Source: Patescibacteria group bacterium (GTDB lineage Bacteria > Patescibacteriota > Patescibacteriia > 2-12-FULL-60-25). From it: a stretch of 64,000 bases of DNA. Below are positions 35,547-48,700 of the stretch, one piece after another (the stretch's first letter is position 1; each line of letters begins with the position of its first letter). The notes under the pieces were generated by a model, which saw nothing but the letters and a program-made list of their open reading frames with translations, was not told the DNA's origin and searched no databases. The stretch covers positions 18,389-82,388 of the forward strand of contig JAQURS010000004.1 of NCBI GenBank assembly GCA_028715505.1. Reading direction: 5' to 3'. A program made the position numbers and the translations under genes.

Positions 35547-35912
35547 ATGCAAGCGACATCGGATAGGGATTGGCTGATGACCCAGGAAGAGGGCCAGCTT
35601 TCGGTGGACGTGTTCCGGGATAAGGACATGTTGGTTATCCGTTCATTGGTGGCCGGCGTAGCTCCGGATGACTTGGACGTCTCGATTAGCAGCGACTTGC
35701 TGACGATTCGCGGCAAAAGGGAAAGAGAAAATAAGCTGGTTGACGAGGATACTTACTACCAAGAGTGCTATTGGGGTGCTTTCAGTCGCTCGATTGTCTT
35801 GCCTTATCACGTGGCGGCCGATTCGGCCGAGGCACAACTCAAAAATGGGGTCTTGGAAATCAGGATTCCCATCCAATCGGACGGTAAGCAGGTCAAGGTT
35901 AAATGGGGGTAG
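35547..35912 (+). CDS. Small heat-shock protein Hsp20
   Basis: Hsp20 proteins hold unfolding proteins in soluble complexes without ATP. The 121-aa product carries a complete alpha-crystallin domain: VDVFRDKDMLVIRSLVAGV at the start, the DDLDVSISSDLLTIRG strand pair and the closing LKNGVLEIRIPI. The N-terminal arm is short. An ATG 9 nt upstream is part of the TATAATG -10 box and would be outside the transcript, so the start is put at 35547 (MQATSDRDW). A terminator follows. Confidence 0.9.
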   Translation: MQATSDRDWLMTQEEGQLSVDVFRDKDMLVIRSLVAGVAPDDLDVSISSDLLTIRGKRERENKLVDEDTYYQECYWGAFSRSIVLPYHVAADSAEAQLKNGVLEIRIPIQSDGKQVKVKWG

Positions 35913-35952
35913 TTGAAAAGCATCATTTTGTCCATCGAACTTATTAACAAGC

Positions 35953-35976
35953 ACGCCCTCTGGGCGTTCTTTTTTA
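35953..35976 (+). terminator. Terminator of hsp20
   Basis: The stem ACGCCC-tct-GGGCGT is followed by TCTTTTTT. Confidence 0.85.
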
Positions 35977-35989
35977 GGCTCAGCCATGC

Positions 35990-35995
35990 TATTAT
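35990..35995 (+). promoter_or_regulatory. Extended -10 promoter of the giant-protein operon
   Basis: TGC-TATTAT lies 11 nt before the ATG at 36007. The frame upstream contains an ATG inside this box that is therefore not used. Confidence 0.45.
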
Positions 35996-36006
35996 ATGGG
36001 GGCCTT

Positions 36007-36762
36007 ATGCAGGAGGAATCCAAGGGCTTGAGATTGGTCTTAAAAACCCATTGGGAACGCCTCACGAAAAAGCAAAAAGCGTTTTTCGTCGTTTTTGTTT
36101 TGTGCGCGACGGGCGCTTTGGTTTTTTCGTACCTGAGCGTTAGGGACGGCATCTACGCGCCGTTTAAAGTTTCTTTGGAAGAGATACAAAAAAATAAAGA
36201 TTTACTTAAGGATCCCGAGGTTGAAGCGGAAAAGTTGGCCAAACGCGTTGATTCGGACGGCGATGGCCTTTCGGATTGGGATGAGGAGCATGTTTACCAT
36301 ACCTCGCCCTACCTTCGGAGTACGGCCGGCGACAGCATGCCGGATAACGTTAAGATCGCCTTGGGTGAAAATCCGCTTTGCAAGCACGGCGAAGATTGCG
36401 AAGTGACCGGCGCCATGACGTTCAATCTGCCAAGTTCCACTTATCCAGGCGCGGACATGGTCGGCAGCAACGTGCAGGAGGATTTGGGAAGCATTTTGAT
36501 GGGCAATACACAGGCAGGGCAGAATTTTCAAAATACGGCGAGCCAGGCTGGGGTTGATTTGAGCCTGGATAATCTCATACCGCGCGATCCGGCCATGCTC
36601 AGGCAGGCGCTTTTGCAAACCGGTAAAGTTAAACAGGCGGACCTGGACAAATTGACGGACGAGCAACTGCTCAAATATTTCGATGAAGCCAAAGCGGAAG
36701 TCGAAAAAAATAACGCAAACCTGGCGGGGCAAGCCAGCTCAACACAAAAAAGTCAGCCGTAA
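36007..36762 (+). CDS. Membrane protein with thrombospondin-3 calcium repeat
   Basis: The 251-aa protein has a cytoplasmic N-terminus, one transmembrane helix at about 25-45 (AFFVVFVLCATGALVFSYL) and an outer part beginning with a calcium-loop repeat DSDGDGLSDWDEEHVYHTSP, the pattern of TSP3/EF-hand-like loops. The remaining 150 residues are soluble with a Cys pair (PLCKHGEDCEV) and a helical C-terminus. It is 3 nt upstream of the giant protein gene and surely in the same operon, which suggests that it helps anchor or assemble that protein at the surface. This functional link is inference. Confidence 0.7.
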   Translation: MQEESKGLRLVLKTHWERLTKKQKAFFVVFVLCATGALVFSYLSVRDGIYAPFKVSLEEIQKNKDLLKDPEVEAEKLAKRVDSDGDGLSDWDEEHVYHTSPYLRSTAGDSMPDNVKIALGENPLCKHGEDCEVTGAMTFNLPSSTYPGADMVGSNVQEDLGSILMGNTQAGQNFQNTASQAGVDLSLDNLIPRDPAMLRQALLQTGKVKQADLDKLTDEQLLKYFDEAKAEVEKNNANLAGQASSTQKSQP

Positions 36763-36765
36763 TTT

Positions 36766-39700
36766 ATGAAGTTTAAGGAAAGCTTGAAAATTATCGTTGC
36801 CGGTCTGGCGCTGCTTTCCTTTGGCGCGGCTTTGCTTTCTCCGGTCGCGCCGGCTTGGGCGCAAGCATACGCCGTACAAGATCCGGGGACTTCTCCGCCG
36901 TACGACGCCAATCCCCAGAATTGCATAATCCAATTAACGACAGAGTATGGCGCCCCACAAGGCACGGCGCCTGGTCCTTTGATGACGAAGGATTACGCAA
37001 ATATTCAAGCTCAATATTACGCTTGCTGGAACGCGGCCGCGGCTAAGCAGCAGGATTGGTGGTACCGTCGTGCCCAGTATTTAAAAAATCAATGGAGCAT
37101 GCGTTTCATTACTTCCATTTACGGAGGGTTGATAGACGCCATGGCCATGATTTCGCAACGCGTCGCCTATGAGGCCGCGAATGATTTGCTAACCGGCAAT
37201 CCGGGAAACGAACCCAGGTTTTGGAATTCTGATTTTAGCACCTGGCTCGAAAATGCCGGCATGGATGCCAGTAGTAAATTCCTTGATCGTTTGGACGTGG
37301 TGGTGGGGGATTGGACGTCCAGCCAAACGGCGACAGTCGATCCAAAGACAGGCAGGGTGATTCCAGGTCCTCGGTTTAGTTTTTGTAAGCCGCCCGATCC
37401 ATACTCATTAAAATTTTCATTGGGCGTCGGGGAAGTTGGTCGCATTGGGCCGGGCGCTTGTAACCTCAAAAAAGTTGCCGAAAATTTCCAAGCCATTGGG
37501 GATATGGTTAGTTCGGGCGAGGCACTTCAGTTGCACCGCCCGAGCGTGCAGTACGGAGCCAGTGACCTTTCGGTGGGGGTCGAAACCAATTCGCAATATT
37601 TTAATTATCTCATAAACCAGCGAGCTGGTTTGTCTTTGAACCGCCAGGAAGATCGCGGATTAAGACCGGTTATGGATATCGTGAGCGGCAGAATTCAAGT
37701 TCCCACCGTGCTAGCGGAGCAAAGTTACAGGGATTTGAATCCTACCAGCATGGCTATCAGCTCCGAGGCAGAACAGCGGAGTGCTATTTTGGGCGCTTAC
37801 TTCCAAGTTGGTTTGGAAAATATTCCGATGCTGGCTTTGCAGACTTTTTCGAATACTTTGATAGTCGGCATGTTGCATAAGTGGCTCGATCCAAAAGCGG
37901 GCGGAGGTTTGGATAATAGCGCCAGTCCTCATCAAATCATTTTGACGGCTGAAACCTTAAAGAACGCCGATGCCACCGGTGAAGCGCAGGATTTATATGA
38001 GAGACAGGAATTCGCGAAATCTTTAGGCGATTATTTGATCCCGAACTTTGCGTCCACTGAAGATCAGGATATCGTGAGCGAACTCGTAACCTGCAATATT
38101 CCCCGCAAACGCTTTAATTGCGCCATGGACCAGGCCTTGGGCGTGGCCATTAACGTCGGCACGCGAGATGGCGCCTTAACCGTTGGCCGGGCTTCCGGGG
38201 TGGGCAGCCAGGGCGCTACTTTTAGCGTGGCCTCGCAAGCTTTGCATTCCGCTTGGGAATTGATTCCCGAGAGCGACATAAAAAACAATACCGATCCCAC
38301 TTGCGCCCAGCGCGCTTATTGCGCCGGCAACTTAAAGAAGATGAGGCTGGCCCGCATCATTCCGATCGGATGGGAAATGGCGGCCAATTCTCCTTACAAC
38401 ATCAAACATAGCGGCAAGTACATAACCTTAGGCGAAGTAATCGGCGGGTTTTACGATTGTAACGATCAGGGCAAGATCGATAAGGAACATCCTTGGTGCC
38501 ATCTGATCGATCCGAATTGGATACTTACGGCGCCCAAGTACCAGTGCCGGGCCAAGGGTTACGGCGACGCGATCCTGCCGGAAGTCGGAACCCGTCTAGA
38601 AGAGTGCGGTGACATGGTTAGTTGCCTTAAATCGAATCAAAACGGCGAATGCGTCGGCGGTTTCGGCTACTGCTTGGCGGAAAGGCCGGTTTGGAAATTC
38701 GACGCCAAAGAATGCGACGAGCAATTCGTGAGCTGTCGCACTTACCAATATTCCGGAGGACAAGTTTCCCTATTGCGCAATACGGAAGACAAGGGCAAAT
38801 GTTCGTCAGAAAATATTGGGTGCCAGTGGTACGCCACGAGCAGGTACGCGACCAGCACCGCCTCGCCGGACGGTTTATGGGTGGGGACTGCCACTAGCGG
38901 CCCCAGGGTTTATTTGGATAAAGGCGTCCAGCCGTGTTCCTCGGAAGGCTGCACGAAGATGTTCCGGATAACCCCAAGCACTTCGACGACTACGGCCCAA
39001 AGCGTATTGAACTTGGTTCAAAACGGATCATTTGAACAGGCCGACACGAGTAACCAAAACGGCAATATCGTCGTCACGGGCTTTCCGGGATGGACGCTGT
39101 TGCATAGCAACGAAGCGTGTCTGCCCTTTAAAGACCTGAGTTCTTCTTTGGCGGGTTCATCGGTCGATGGAAGCAGGGCCTTGAAGGCCTTTTGGCCAAC
39201 CGGTTGCGCGGGACCCCAGCTGGTTTATCAATATATTCCCATCGTAGGCGGCAGGAATTACGTTTTGAGTTTCAATATCCGCTCAGACCAGCCGACGAAC
39301 AACGGTAGCCGTGTCCAATTCCAAAGCTTGGCCCAAGATGGGACTTACAAACCGATCTCTGATCAAGTTTCGACTTACGGGGATTGCGCTTGGGTTGGCA
39401 ATGGTGGTTATATTTCGTTCAATAAACAAGCCGGCAACGGTTGGTCCAAGATGGTTTGCCAGTTCGCCTCACCTCCTGGCGCTTCCAGGTTAGTGCTGGG
39501 CTTATTGGTCGCTCCCCAAAGTCAGGATGCTTTGGAGTTCGACGCGATTCAGTTGGAAGAAGGCGAAGTCGTGACGCCTTTCGTTGATGGCGTGGCCCAA
39601 GGCTTGGCCGAAACTTATCTTAAGATCGCGCCCGACGAGTACCGTTGCACGGGCGACGATAAGACTGATAATCCGGCTTGCAAACGTTTTGCCCGCGTCT

Positions 39701-42700
39701 GCCGTCAAATCGACGTCGGTTGCCAGGGCTATCAAGACGCGAACGATGTGACCGCCCCCGAAGTGCCGGCCATCCTTTCGTCCAAAGATTTGTGTCCGGC
39801 CATGTGCGCCGGCTACGGCGAGTATCGGAAACTGGCTTCAACTTTCGATTTGGTCAGGGATTCCGCGCACCCGGTTTTTGACGATCCCGAAGATGAGACT
39901 TCGGCTTATTTCATACCTAACCTATCCGAACAGTGCGCCTTGGAAGACGTGGGCTGCGAACCGTTCACCAGCATGGAATCCGCCACGAGCACGGGCGAGA
40001 AGGTCGCGTATTTCAAAGACGTCAGGCTTTGCGAAAAACCGGGAGACCGTTCGGCCACTTATTACACCTGGGAAGGATCCGAGACTACGGGCTATCAACT
40101 TAAGACTTGGTCCCTGATCGCCAATACCCTTGATCCATCTCAAACAAATTCAAGCGCGCCCAAACTAGTTTTGAGGGGAGGCATGCTGGGTTACATAAAA
40201 GATCCGGCTTCGTGCAACGCGGACAGTTGGAAACTGGGATCGGATCCTGATTGCCGTCAGTTCTACGGGGTGGGCGGACAAGTGTATTATGTCTTTTATT
40301 CTCAGACCGTTTCTTCGGACGCGGCCTGCACCAATTACCGCAAAGACGATTCGACGGAAGCCGATTGTACCAAGACGGGCGGATCGTTCGTGGATGCCAG
40401 CAAATCCTGCACTTACCAAGCATTGCCTTCGGAAAGTTTGACGTGTTCGGAAGTGGCCGGCGGATGTCGGGCCTACATGGGCCCGACCGGCCGCAACGCG
40501 GTCAACGTGTTTAGAGACACGTTCGCCACCGGCACGCAGATTTCTTTTGACAAACAGCAAGGCAGCAACACCACGCTGCAGTATTCCAACGAGTCGATAT
40601 TGGTCGGAGATAAATCCCTCAAACTCGAAGCGCCGGCCGGCCAGAGCATCGACGCGACTTTGAAGTTGGCGATCAATACGACCAGCTCGCTCATGCGTAT
40701 CTCATTCTGGGCGAAAGCCAACGCTCCCAAGAGCTCGGCTGATCAGCCAGCCAAAATCATGGTGGACGGAGTTGAGATTGGAACCTTCTTCCCGGACATC
40801 AATTGGTCGCGTTTCGAAGTCGGCCCATTCATGGCTAAGAACAATCCGACGCTGATCGAAATCGTCGCGCCCGCCAAAGCCGGCCAGGCCTCAAACGTCA
40901 TTTATATTGATACGTTCAGCGTGGACCAGCTTAATGACATCCGATTCGTGCGTAAAAACCATTGGGCCGTTCCGGTGGCTTGCGATTCGACGCCCGAAGG
41001 CGTGCCCGAGCCGCGTTACATGGTGGGTTGCCGGGAATACAACGATCGTAACAGTAACAGCGTCTTTGTCCGGAATTTCGGAAGCCTTTGCCGCGACGAG
41101 GCCATAGGCTGCAGCGCTTTCATCGACACCAACGACAAAGGCCAGCCTTATCCTGAAACCAAAACCGTCAAAGGCACGCCCTTGCCAATGGATTTTAATT
41201 TGAACACTTACGCCAAGCATGGCGCCGCTAAAATTTACGAAGAACAATTCTTTGGCGATTGGTCGGCCACCAGCCGGGGATACAGGTATTATTACGCCAT
41301 CGACGACGCGCGCGGCCGGTGCGATTCCAGCCAAGCCTCGTGCCGGGCTTACGGCAAGCCGATATTCCAACAAGACCGTTTGCAGCTGGCTACCACGACC
41401 CATATTGTCAGCCCGTCCGAAACCGCGCTCTACAAATCGCAAAATAAAGTTTACGGATTTGAGACGACCCTTCTTAAAGACGACTGGGGTAAGTACCTGA
41501 AGGATAACGGGGAAAATGATCTGGCTTGCAGCAAAGACGAACTTTTCTGCGACCAATTCCAAAGCGGTAACGTCACCGAATATTTCCGTGATCCGGGCGT
41601 CCAGACGTGCAAATGGAGCAAGGCGAAGAAGCTCAAGAAAAATGACGCGTACGGCATACCGTCCGACGGCGAATATTCCGGCTGGTTCCGCGAGAACACT
41701 GATATTCCTTGTTACGGATCCTACTTGGCCGCCGGCAACAATTACCTTATCCAATATTCCGGGGAGAAGGATTACGCCGGTTGGGGCGGGAAGTGCCCGA
41801 CGGAACAGAGCGAGTGCACCGAGTTGGTCGATCCTAACGATACCTCCGATACGACCCATCCGGCTGGCCGCTCGTATTACGTGATTAACGGGCCAAAACT
41901 TGATAAATCTTCTTGCGGTGGCACGGCTGACCCGCTTTCGGGCTGCATTCTTTTCCAGGACAAGGGGATAGGCACGCTCGAAGCGAGCAGCCAGGCGACT
42001 TATTCAAAGATCATGAAAGAGAAGGGCGCTTCTCAGGTGCCGCTCAACTGCGAAACTGATCCTGAAAACGAGTATTGCAAATCCGCCCGTAAATGCACGG
42101 CGCTTTCCCCAAGATATAACGACAACTTCACGGTCGATCCTGGCGACACAGTGGGCGCGGAGCAAAACCAATCCGGTTTCTACAAAGACTGGGTCAAGTC
42201 GCTCAAAGAGAGCAAACTGGAGGGTAAAGTGTGCGTCCAAGATTCGGATTGCCAGTCGGAGGTTAAGATTGTTTCCCGCTTGGGCAAGCAATTGACGTTG
42301 GGCTACATCGAGGGCAAGTGCCCACCGAGCAGCAACGACGCCAACGTCGTGTTAAAGGTTAAGATGGACCGCGAATGCGCCCGTTGGATGGGCTGCAGGA
42401 CGGGCGAAACGGTTTTTGACTCCGGACAAAACAAGTTCGTCACCCAGTGCACGGAGATGAACATCTGCGAACAAAACGGTTCGCGTAACGAAGATATCTT
42501 CTGCAGTAAGTTCACGGATCGTTACTACGAGGATCTTCTGTCTTACGGCCAGTATATAGACGCCCAAAGTTACAGCGGACGTGACGTGGGTTTCGGCAAG
42601 ATGGATTATTCGGGTTTGATTTCACCCGACCATTATCTCGCGGCCGATATCAAGCCCAGGGCGGTCGGTTACGACTTGCTTAAAGGGTCAAAGTCCGGCG

Positions 42701-45700
42701 ACCGTTACATTTACGACCAACGCGCCGTGGCCGAAGTTTCGGAAAATGACCTAAATATCGAGACTGGAATCAAAGATCCCAACTTCAATGTTTCGGGTTT
42801 GGAGTTGTGTAAAGACAAGAGGACCGGCCGCGTGGGCTATCTGGCTGATCAGCTTTGCATCCTGCCGATCTCAGAACCGACTTCGCTCATGTTGGTTGCC
42901 GGACAGGAAACCCAGGATACGTCCAGCGACGTGGCTCAAATTTACAAGGCTTTCGAAATAAACAACGCGGGTGGCGGGAACAACCTTCTCCAGAGCGCCA
43001 TGCCTTCTCCGGAGTGCCAAGTTTATCCCGAGGAAAATTCTCCGTTGCCAAATCAGTACGTGGCGGAATGGAACATTAATGCTAATCCGCCCAGCCCAAA
43101 GAGGATGGCTGAGGGATACGATAACGCCTCGGCTTGCGTTTACGGCGAGGACTGCTCATGTTCTTACCGCAAGGTGCGTTATTCGGGCGGTCAGAAATAT
43201 TACGCTTTAGACGGCGCCGCTCCGGCCGTTGGCGTTTGCATGGGCGGTGATTTGGACGGCCAAGCTTGCGTCCCGGGAGGTTACGTGGCGGTGGGCGAAA
43301 AGAACAAGGTTATCGCGAATTCAAACATAACGGATACGTGTAAAGGAGGAGTGTGCCAGACTATTCAAGACGTGGTCTCGGTCTTCGGCAAGTACGGTTA
43401 TTGTTTGGAACGTGATTTGACCAGGATAAGCAGCGCCGCCCAGATCATGGCGCCTTGCCTGACTTGGAGTCCTATGTCTGTTTTGGGCGGCAAGTTCGAC
43501 GTTACCCATCGTTCGCCGACGGCCGGTTACCAACCGCCGCAAGGCATGGGCGAATATTATTGTTCGAGCGGAGCTAACGTCCAAAAGCTCATTACTCCGA
43601 GCGTGACCACGGCCTACGTGGGCGGCTACATCAAACATTGGGCAAACGAAAATTTCATCGCCCCGGGATATCTGCAGCAGTTCGCTTTTTCCAGGCCGGA
43701 TGTTTGGTATAACAAACAATCAAATAATTACAGCAACAAATTTATAGATGGCAGCGATAATAAATATAGCAGCACTAAGTTGGATGAAACGGCAGCCACG
43801 CACACCCGCATGGTCGGGGATGAAACTAAGAACTTACGTTTCACTTGCCGCCGGGCTTCGGTTTGCGAGGGGTTCAAGTACCTTAACGATGATATAAGTG
43901 AAGATTGTAACGGCGACGCCGCCAACAGGACAGCCGCTTTTGGAAAATGCGAAGGGGCTTCAGATAAATTGGGTCTTTGGATCACTACCGGGGGCGGCCT
44001 GAGTCGTTCGTATCTTGAATATTTCATTCCTTACAGGCCGAGCTTTGAAAGCCTGCAATACGACGCTTTGCGTCCGGACGCCAAATACTTTGATTATAGG
44101 TTTGGTCTCTTTAGGCTTAGCCTCCATCCTAATGCCATCGGGTCGGCTTGTTTGTGGAATCCCAAATGGTTTGGTTTAGATTACCCAGTGGTCAGCCAGG
44201 ATAAGAAAACTGACTTCTCATGTTCCGAGTTCTTGTCGCAAGTGCAAAACCTATCCAGCCAGATTTACCAAACCGCCAATCAAAACTTCCCGTTAATTTT
44301 GGACCGCGGATCGGAGAAATTGCTGGCGGACACGCAGGGAGTCCCGTATAGGCTTGGTTGTCTCGGTAATAACGTCGGCTCAGCCTGCTACTTTAAATAT
44401 TGGCAAATCGGCTTTAACGACCAGGATCAGAAAGAGTTCAATTGGATAGACGCCGGCGGGTACAAGGATACGCCTGAGAGCTTCAGATGGGAGAAGGTTT
44501 ATCAGCTATGGTACGGCCAGCAGTGCAGCGCCAGTCATCCGTATTTCGCGATTAGGGCCGTGTTCCAAAACGTTAATCCGGCCGAAAATGTGCTCGAACC
44601 GGACGAAGCGCGCCAAACTAAACTTTCCGGTCCTTGGCAGTTCATAGGCTTCTGGGTGACTACGTGCATGCCGAACCAGGTATTAAATGACCCGGGCAAC
44701 ATGTATTTGCAGATGGATATGGTCAAGGCGGACGTCTGCAAGGAGGTTTCGCAAGTCGTCGCGCCGTACACACGTGAGAACGCCGCTTTCGCGGACAGGG
44801 TTTGGGCCCAAGGAAGGTTCATGCTGCCGGTTTTGGGCATCCAATACAATTCGCCCAACGAACCGTTTGGTTCTGCCTTGGCCACTCGGCAGATTGGTAA
44901 TGATCCCATGCTCATGGGAGCTTCGACGCCGCTTTCCGGTGATTATCTCAAATCTCCAACCTTCGTCGATTCAGGGTTGACCATGCAGAGCATCTTCAAT
45001 GATCGGCAGAACTCGTGGATGCCGTTGTCTAACTTATTCGCCAGGATTTATAAGGTTTACCGTTGGTCTCCTTACACCGTGAACGCGGGAGATTGGGCCT
45101 GTATCAAAGGCGACAAAATGGCCAATAAATGTACTCCGGGTTCCAATACCTTCCAGGGATTATTGGATTGCGGCGATTATGCCACTTGTTCCGACGAACT
45201 GGATACGGATTTGATTAACCAGGACTGGCGATGCAATGCCCTGTCGGGCGTTAACCGTGGATTGAGCTGTGGTACGACCAATAACTGGCAGATACCCACT
45301 AGGAATTCAGATCCGATTTGCCATAACGCGGCGGTCTACGCCCGTCTTGATCCGGCTAGTAATACCCGCGTCGAAAAATGCAGTGAACAGGACACGTCCT
45401 CTTGTATTTTAGCCAATCCGGGATGCAAACCGGCCGACAATGCTCATCCGAGTTTGTTGAGCTACACGATAAATACTAAAGGTTATGATCCTAATAACAA
45501 GGACTTTATTGTTTATTTCAAGCCTCACGTTTGTCAAAACAATTCATTCTACGCCGAACCGACTTTAGAAAAGAATAATGGGTTATATGTCGTGAATGCC
45601 AATTGGTCGGACGTTTCGATGCTGATGTACGGGGTGCTGCAGTTATCCCTCAAGTACGATTGCACTTATGACGAGAATGGCGTGGCCAGTTGTACTTCAC

Positions 45701-48700
45701 TGGCGGACAACATTTGTAATCTCGGCCAAAGCGATAAATCCAGCATCGTTGGAATTCTGGCAGCTTTGGAAGGGGAATTGACCGGGGATGGTTCCCAGCA
45801 CGAAATGAGGGATGCTTTTAAAGCTGTTTTTAGCGGTCTCCATCCTAAATATAACGGCATCGACGCCCAGTATCCAAAGAACCTATCTCCCATTTCTACC
45901 ATTCTGAATTACTGGTCGGCATCCGGTTTTAAAGATAAGAAATTCCCGGTTAGGATTGCGTTAGGCACTTGGCCCATGAGTCAGCTCGGTCAATTGATTA
46001 ATTACCAATGCAGTGACGATTCCGTAAACGCCAAACATCGCTGTCAGGCTCCTGGATCGTTGGCTACCGATTTAACCAACTACGTTATTAATAAAGGTGG
46101 GGCTCAGCCGAGTAATAATGAGTACATTAGGCCTTATCAAACTTTGGATTGTCCAAAACGCGTTGATCCGTGCGGCGCAAACGTCAAGCCTTACGGGACT
46201 GTTGAGGAAGAAGGGACTTATCCGCCAAGTTGCGGCTACTGTTCCTTGGGTGATCCTAATTTTGGTTCCAGACAGCATGACCAAAATTACGGCCTGTATC
46301 CGGACGCAGATGGGAATCAGACGGGATATTGCGTGGGATTCAGTCAGTATTCTCGTTGCCGCTCGAATGCCGATTGCACGTTCACCAACTTCGAATATTG
46401 GGGCGCTCATCAGCAAGAGACTAGGACGGATGCGGTAGTCGGTTTTGATTACGACAACGTAACCATTGATTTCCCATTCCTTTTTAAGGAAGGGGAGACT
46501 ACGCCTAGGAGTAAGCAGCCAGAACCCGCGACGGTAAATCTGCCGAGGCCGTTGTTTGCCCCGAGTGATTTCAATTCGGCTGATGATCCGGTTAAAGACC
46601 AATACCAAGTCCCGATGAAATACTCCGAACCGGCTGTCGTCACCAAACTCTCGGTGGGCGATGAATGTTTAGTCAAGCCAATGCAGTACATGTTGAATGC
46701 CATTAGGGATGAGATCAAAACCAGGATGAACGATTGTTCCGATCAGGAGGATGGTAATGATACACATTGTTTGGGGGGCATAACCGATTGGATCGGAAAC
46801 TTAGCAAACAACATGCAGGACCCGGTATACGGACCAAAGAAAATATATGATGGGATCGCTAATTTAGATTTTGGAAAAATATTAGGCGGGATCCTTGATC
46901 CTATCGGCATATTCAGTTGTTCTGATGCGAGCTGTAAAAGCAGGGCAAAATACGGTCAGTTATTGTTTGCGCAGTTAGCTAATAATTACAAAGAGCTCGG
47001 CCAAAGATGCGTGGGTGCCGCCATGCTATATCCCAATGGCTATGCTTCGCATTTCGAAGAAATAGCTGCTAAAGATCAGAGCTACAATCGTCGCATAACT
47101 TTAGCGCCTTTTGTCGTCAATCCTCTCTATGACGCGATTAGATCATTGGGGTATCAAACCGACCAGACCGAAGGATACTGTGAAAATTTTGATAAGCATG
47201 ATGAGTGCTGCCAAGGAAGTAGTTTCCAATCATCCCGTGTCAGGGCATATTTCCTACAGGGTCTATGGCACGATGAGAGACGCCGGTTAATGGCAAGGAA
47301 TGCTAATGGCCTTGATGGTAATGGTGATTGCGGGAGTTCGGACAGAGAGCTGAATGCAGCTTTGTACGGGTTTACCGCAGGAACGGTTGTGGCCGATGCC
47401 TTTAAATTGGAGGCTCATCTAACCGGTCAGTTCTTGGATTCTTATCCGAAAGATATCTTGGGTTGGACAAACGGATTTGCGCACAGGTTGGGTGATATCG
47501 GAAAAGATAGCTTAACCAACAATGAAATGCCTTGGCAGGGAGAAAACTTTTTCTTTACAAAACTATTCCCCTTATTGGCAGGTGATTATAAAGAAGTGGA
47601 TTTAAGCCCGTCACAAATTACATATACCGACAGCAAAGGTAATCTGAAATTAAGCTGGTGGCAGATGTTCAAAATTTGGACGGGCTACGGTTATTCGCAG
47701 GATTTGGTTAACGCCTTCGAAAGTTATTTATCGGCCCTTCAGTTAAAGACCGACAAACAAGCGGCTTATGATAATACCAAAGCGGCTGAAGAAAAAGCAT
47801 GCAGCGACAAGTGCGACGACGACGTGGGTTGCATGTTGATGTGCGATTATCCGGCCACTGCTGCTGCGCAAAAAGAGCTTGATGCGGTAACGGATCAATA
47901 TGATCAGGCTTTGTATGCCTACCAAGAAGCCTATAAGGTTGACATGCGTAAGAATTACTACAATAAGACCGGTTGGGCTACTATGCTAGACGAGGGCGAC
48001 AAGCGGCTGCAACTTTATCCGGGCGCCGTCAAAGCGGCTGATCCCGCTGAAGGAAAGAACGTGAAACCTATTTTTATCCCTGGTCATTGCGAACCAGCTA
48101 AGGGTGGAACTGATACTGATTCATTTTCCGTTAAAGCAATAGCTGGGATAACAATTGCTAGAGGTGAGCAGAAGGCGACTGGCCTACCAGGCATGCCATA
48201 TCAACCTATACCAGGTTGGGATGATAGAAATCGGGGTTCGTTTTTGGACATTAGCGCTTTCTTCATTAACGGATGGCATGATTATACTGGGTATTACAAT
48301 ACTGATGAAAATCATAGTTCACTTTCTGATGCCAATGGGTATCTACAATCATATAAAGATACATTCTCAACGAATGGCGTTTTTTCAAGGGCTTACATTA
48401 ATGGCGACGTAATCAAGATCTCGGGAGAAGATGTTAAGATGAAGGGACCGGTTGGAAAAGCCGGGACTTACCGAACGACTTGCCGTTGCGAAGGAGGTAA
48501 GTACGACGGCATGGCTAAATCCAGCATTCAAGAGTGCAATATCGGACTTACGCCAGCCGAAAATCCGTATGCTACGGACGTCAACGGCAACATGATTTAC
48601 GATCCGAACGCATCGTACGTGAGCGATCCCTCGGCTTTCTGCAAACCGGTCAGCAAGGATGATGGTAAACCGACCGCCGAATGTCAGGCCAAAACCGGTA

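Noticed and set aside
40891..41859. 322-codon minus-strand frame in the giant gene
   Set aside because: It is antisense to Cys modules that are conserved within the giant protein, and it has no promoter or ribosome binding site.
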